A DNA stretch of 38,620 bases from Caulobacteraceae bacterium (GTDB taxonomy: Bacteria; Pseudomonadota; Alphaproteobacteria; Caulobacterales; Caulobacteraceae): assembly GCA_019247715.1 (NCBI GenBank), contig JAFBAO010000016.1, positions 1 through 38,620 on the forward strand. Direction: 5' to 3'. Numbering within the stretch: the stretch's first letter is position 1; every line of letters begins with the position of its first letter. Both the position numbers and the translations under genes were made by a program. Positions 34,654 to 38,620 of the stretch are shown piece after piece. The notes beneath the pieces are model-generated. The model saw only the letters and a program-made list of their open reading frames with translations. It had not been told where the DNA came from and ran no database searches.

Positions 34654-35064
34654 TTGACCCTGATCGTGGACGCGAGCGTCGCGCTCAAGTGGGTGTTGCC
34701 CGAGCCCGGATCGGAAGCGGCGATCGAGCTCTTGAGCCAAGACGCCCTGGCGGCGCCCGATCTCTTCTTCGTCGAGTGCGCGAACGTCCTGTGGAGCAAG
34801 GTGCGGCGAGGTCAAATCACCGCCACGGAGGCTCAGTCGGCCTTTGCCGCCATCGAGGCTACGCCGATCCGCGGCTTGTCGGTGCGCCTCCATGCGGCGG
34901 CGGCCCTGGCGATCGCCGCAGAGCTTCAACAGAGCGCGTATGACAGCCTCTACCTTGCCGCGGCGATCGCCGAGCATGCGATCCTGGTGACGGCCGACGA
35001 ACTGTTCGCGAAGGCGGTGCGGGCCCACCCCGTCTACGCGAACGCGATCCGCCCGCTCGGCTGA
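34654..35064 (+). CDS. Toxin, VapC-like PIN-domain ribonuclease
   Basis: A 136-residue PIN-domain protein, probably cutting specific tRNA or rRNA when free of its antitoxin. The start is a TTG at 34654, weakly supported by a ribosome binding site, so translational coupling to the antitoxin is likely. The acidic active-site residues are all present: Asp6 (IVDASVALKW), Glu41 (LFFVECANVLW), Asp97 (QSAYDSLYLAAA) and Asp115 (ILVTADELFAK), so it appears intact. Its stop abuts the stop of the convergent hydrolase gene with no intervening base. Confidence 0.94.
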   Translation: MTLIVDASVALKWVLPEPGSEAAIELLSQDALAAPDLFFVECANVLWSKVRRGQITATEAQSAFAAIEATPIRGLSVRLHAAAALAIAAELQQSAYDSLYLAAAIAEHAILVTADELFAKAVRAHPVYANAIRPLG

Positions 35065-35715
35065 TCAGGCCGGCTCCTTGGCCAGCCGCTTGTCGAGATA
35101 GGCGCCGACGCGCTTTTCGACCTCGCCCAGCTGGTTGGCCCAGAAGTGGCCGGCGCCCTCCACAAGGTCGTAGTCGATGACGATGCCCTTCTGGGTGCGG
35201 AGCTTGGAAACCACCCGCTCCACCTCCGCCGGCTGGGTGATGGTGTCGGCCGAGCCGTGCAGGATGAGGCCCGAGGCCGGGCATGGGGCCAGGAACGAAA
35301 AGTCGTAGGTGTTGGTGGGGGGCGAGACCGAGATGAAGCCGTCGGTCTCGGGGCGGCGCATGAGCAGCTGCATGCCGATCCAGGCGCCGAAGCTGTAGCC
35401 GGCCACCCAGCACTGGGAGGCGGCCGGATTGGTGGTCTGCAGCCAGTCGAGCGCGGTGGCCGCGTCGGCGAGCTCGCCGATCCCGGCGTCGAACTCGCCC
35501 TGGCTGCGCCCGACGCCCCGGAAATTGAACCGCAGCACCGAGAAGCCGCGCTTCATGAACAGGTGGAAGAGCTGGACCGACACGGGGTTGTCCATATGGC
35601 CGCCCGCCTTGGGGTGGGGGTGGAGGATGAGGGCGATGGGCGCCGTCTCGTCCTTGCGGGGGGAATAGCGGGCTTCTATCCGACCGGCCGCGCCGGTGAG
35701 CACTACTTCGGGCAT
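35065..35715 (-). CDS. Alpha/beta hydrolase
   Basis: Cytoplasmic alpha/beta-hydrolase-fold protein of 216 residues from ATG 35715; a longer frame to 35805 lacks family similarity. Features: LILHPHPKAGGHMDNPVSVQ near the N-terminus, the RFNFRGVGRSQGEFD oxyanion region, the nucleophile elbow GYSFGAW (G-x-S-x-G), the acid in LHGSADTITQP and the histidine in VEGAGHFWANQL. The family is found widely in alphaproteobacteria next to iscR-suf genes; the substrate is unknown. It is divergent from iscR across 148 bases, so a link with Fe-S regulation is suggested only by position. Confidence 0.9.
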   Translation of the reverse strand: MPEVVLTGAAGRIEARYSPRKDETAPIALILHPHPKAGGHMDNPVSVQLFHLFMKRGFSVLRFNFRGVGRSQGEFDAGIGELADAATALDWLQTTNPAASQCWVAGYSFGAWIGMQLLMRRPETDGFISVSPPTNTYDFSFLAPCPASGLILHGSADTITQPAEVERVVSKLRTQKGIVIDYDLVEGAGHFWANQLGEVEKRVGAYLDKRLAKEPA

Positions 35716-35769
35716 GAACGTCTTTCTTGGCCGCGCAATAGTTGACCACGGCGCTTGGTTTTCATACAT

Positions 35770-35819
35770 GGCCCCTCGTGGGCCCCGCGCTAGGGCGGCC
35801 GCCAAGGGCGGCGGCTTTT
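35770..35819 (+). promoter_or_regulatory. Two tandem hairpins upstream of iscR
   Basis: GGCCC-CTCGT-GGGCC (35770-35784) and GCCGCC-AAG-GGCGGC (35798-35812), the second followed by GGCTTTT. The second looks like a terminator, on the plus strand, 45-66 bases before iscR. A weak promoter-like TTGACC (35742-35747) with TACATG 17 bases downstream precedes both. Either an attenuator or chance GC pairing. Confidence 0.3.
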
Positions 35820-35863
35820 AGCAAGAGCGGGCCAGACTTTGCGAGCAAATAGCGACCGGCGTC

Positions 35864-36298
35864 ATGCAGCTCAGCACCAAAGGACGATACGCCGTGATGG
35901 CGATGACCGATCTTGCGGCGCGGGACGGGGGGCGGGCGACCGCCCTGGCCGAGATCGCCGAGCGCCAGCAGATCTCGCTCGCCTACCTCGAGCAACTCTT
36001 CGCCCGGCTCCGCCGGCGCGGGCTGGTGACCGCCGTCCGCGGGCCCGGCGGCGGCTACCGGCTCGCCAAGCCCGCCGCCGAGACCACGGTGGCCGAGGTG
36101 GTGATGGCCGTGGACGAGCCCTTGAAGGCGGTGCGCTGCAACGGCGGCGATGATGGCTGCATGAAGGGCGGCGCGCGCTGCCTCACCCACGATCTCTGGG
36201 CGGAGACTGGCCGGCGGATCCACGACTATCTCGCGAGTGTCTCCCTGGCCGACGTGGCGGGGGGCCGTGTGGCGGGCGAGGCGGCGAGGGCGGCGTGA
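35864..36298 (+). CDS. iscR: Rrf2-family transcriptional regulator IscR
   Basis: [2Fe-2S]-sensing repressor or activator of Fe-S cluster assembly. 144 residues. The Rrf2 winged helix begins MQLSTKGRYAVMAMTDLAAR, with the recognition region ISLAYLEQLFARLRRRGLVT and wing VRGPGGGYRLAKPA. The cluster ligands of IscR can be placed as Cys92, Cys99 and Cys106 with His109 (RCNGGDDGCMKGGARCLTHD); each Cys spacing is one residue longer than in E. coli. It starts the suf operon: its TGA overlaps the GTG of the cysteine desulfurase (GTGA). No IscR-type operator could be recognised with confidence in the leader. Confidence 0.95.
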   Translation: MQLSTKGRYAVMAMTDLAARDGGRATALAEIAERQQISLAYLEQLFARLRRRGLVTAVRGPGGGYRLAKPAAETTVAEVVMAVDEPLKAVRCNGGDDGCMKGGARCLTHDLWAETGRRIHDYLASVSLADVAGGRVAGEAARAA

Positions 36299-37419
36299 CG
36301 GTCTATCTGGACTACAACGCCACGGCCAAGGTTCGCCCGCAGGCGGCTGCGGCGGTGGCGCGCGCGCTGGAGATCGGCGGCAATCCGTCGTCGGTCCACG
36401 CCGCCGGCCGGGCCGCCAGAGCCCTCGTCGAGGCGGCGCGCCACGATGTCGCGGAGCTGGTGGGCGCGAAGGCCTCGCAGGTGACCTTCGTCAGCGGCGG
36501 CGCCGAGGCCGACGCCCTGGCCATCGAGAGCGCGATTGGGGCCGGCTACGACCGGATCATCGTCGGCGCCACCGAGCACGACGTGGTGGCCGAGCCGGCC
36601 CGCCTGAGCGGCCTGCCGACGGCCGTCTGGCCGGTGGACGCTCGCGGCTTGGCCGATCTCGGCTGGCTGGAGGCGGCGCTCTCCGAGGGCGGGCGCCCGC
36701 TTGTCTGCCTGATGCTCGCCAACAACGAGACCGGCGTCATCCAGCCAGTGGCCGAAGCCGCGCCGATGGTGCGCGCCGCGGGCGGTTGGCTGCACGTGGA
36801 CGCCGTGGAGGCGGCAGGCAAGATCGCCGTCGATTTCGAGGCGCTGGGGGCGGACACCCTGGCGCTCTCGGCGCACAAGCTCGGAGGGCCGCAGGGCGTC
36901 GGGGCCCTGGTCGCCGGCCCGCGCGCCGAGCTTCACCGCCAGCTGCATGGCGGCGGCCAGGAGCGGGGCCGCCGGGCCGGCACCGAGAACACCCCGGGCA
37001 TCGCCGGCTTCGGCGCCGCGGCGCGGGCGAGCGATCTGGCGGCCATGGCCCGCCAAGCGCCCTGGCGCGACGCGCTGGCGGCCAAGGTCGCGGCCGAGGG
37101 CGCGGTGGTGCTGGGAGAAGGCGCGCCGCGCCTGCCGCAGACGCTCTGCTTCGCCGCCGGGGGTTTAAGCTCCGAGCTGCAGGTCATGGGTCTCGACCTC
37201 GCCGGCGTCATGGTCAGCGCCGGGGCGGCCTGCTCGTCGGGCAAGGTCAAGGCGAGCCGCGTGGCCGAGGCGATGGGCCGGACGGACCTAGCCCCGTTCG
37301 CGCTGCGCGTCAGCGGCGGCTGGGCCACCACGGAGGCCGACTGGGTCCGCTGCGGCGAGGCTTGGCTCGAGATGTGCCACCGTCACCGGGCGCGCCGGCG
37401 CGCCTCGGCGGCCGCGTAA
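36295..37419 (+). CDS. Cysteine desulfurase (IscS/NifS-type)
   Basis: PLP enzyme that takes sulfur from cysteine for Fe-S cluster assembly. 374 residues from GTG 36295. Landmarks: N-terminal VYLDYNATAKVRPQAAAAVA, His95 (GATEHDVV) that stacks on PLP, Asp169 (WLHVDAVEAAGK), Lys195 forming the PLP Schiff base (LALSAHKLGGPQG), and the persulfide Cys313 (SAGAACSSGK). At the position where IscS and NifS have the PLP-contacting glutamine (VDAxQ) this protein has Glu172. It is somewhat short and lacks the extended IscU-docking C-terminus. Located between iscR and sufB, so it may be the sulfur donor of the SUF system in this organism, in addition to any SufS further right. Confidence 0.93.
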   Translation: MTVYLDYNATAKVRPQAAAAVARALEIGGNPSSVHAAGRAARALVEAARHDVAELVGAKASQVTFVSGGAEADALAIESAIGAGYDRIIVGATEHDVVAEPARLSGLPTAVWPVDARGLADLGWLEAALSEGGRPLVCLMLANNETGVIQPVAEAAPMVRAAGGWLHVDAVEAAGKIAVDFEALGADTLALSAHKLGGPQGVGALVAGPRAELHRQLHGGGQERGRRAGTENTPGIAGFGAAARASDLAAMARQAPWRDALAAKVAAEGAVVLGEGAPRLPQTLCFAAGGLSSELQVMGLDLAGVMVSAGAACSSGKVKASRVAEAMGRTDLAPFALRVSGGWATTEADWVRCGEAWLEMCHRHRARRRASAAA

Positions 37420-37431
37420 GGAGAGTTTGGC

Positions 37432-38620
<1,189 letters not shown>

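Overview
This is a GC-rich chromosomal segment with the gene content and gene orders of an alphaproteobacterium, most likely Caulobacterales (a Phenylobacterium or Caulobacter relative). Supporting marks are an NDUFA12-type complex I accessory subunit next to a DUF2155 protein, the aroQ-accB-accC-aat block, the rne / amiC-mrcA-prfB block, an RNase E ending in a GWW degradosome motif, an EcfG/SigT-type stress promoter, a bactofilin beside an M23 peptidase, and an IscR-type regulator leading a suf operon. No rRNA, tRNA, CRISPR array, prophage or insertion sequence was found. Genes are close-packed, with many 1-4 base stop/start overlaps.

Layout. 1-1481: 3' part of aspS. 1500-5660 (minus): two paralogous exported pentapeptide-repeat proteins, then a large protein that looks like a degenerate B12-dependent ribonucleotide reductase (NrdJ). 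5855-6870 (plus): NDUFA12-like protein and DUF2155 protein, meeting aat tail to tail. 6822-9872 (minus): aroQ-accB-accC-aat. 10017-11163 (plus): TPP riboswitch, thiS, thiG. 11245-16404 (plus): iron and oxidative-stress genes (sodB, a ferritin-like protein, bfd, bfr) enclosing a three-gene type III polyketide synthase / methyltransferase / flavoprotein operon. 16477-17322: an SMP-30-type lactonase. 17319-19471 (minus): a DsbA-like lipoprotein and an M48 protease with a repeat-rich C-terminus. 19619-22174 (minus): rne.

22612-27971 (plus): amiC, a small secreted protein behind a perfect EcfG-type promoter, mrcA, and prfB with the classical +1 frameshift. 27989-31608: a GFA-family protein, an MFS exporter, and the bactofilin/M23 peptidase pair. 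31891-32733: bcp and a small GIY-YIG protein, followed by a 146-bp element with perfect 35-bp inverted arms. 32899-35064: tyrS and a VapBC-type toxin-antitoxin pair. 35065-38620: an alpha/beta hydrolase, iscR, a cysteine desulfurase and the 5' part of sufB.

How the genes fit together. The centre-left is an iron/redox neighbourhood: a Fur-box-like site lies in the last codons of the flavoprotein of the polyketide operon and faces bfd-bfr. The right end begins Fe-S cluster assembly (IscR, sulfur donor, scaffold). Envelope functions dominate the middle and right (amidase, PBP1A, bactofilin, M23 peptidase, M48 protease, DsbA-like protein). The observations most worth follow-up are a perfect 10-bp hairpin built on the prfB frameshift site, the degenerate NrdJ paralogue, the paired four-cysteine pentapeptide proteins, the type III PKS operon in its iron-linked setting, the EcfG-controlled secreted peptide, and the GIY-YIG gene beside a large palindromic element.
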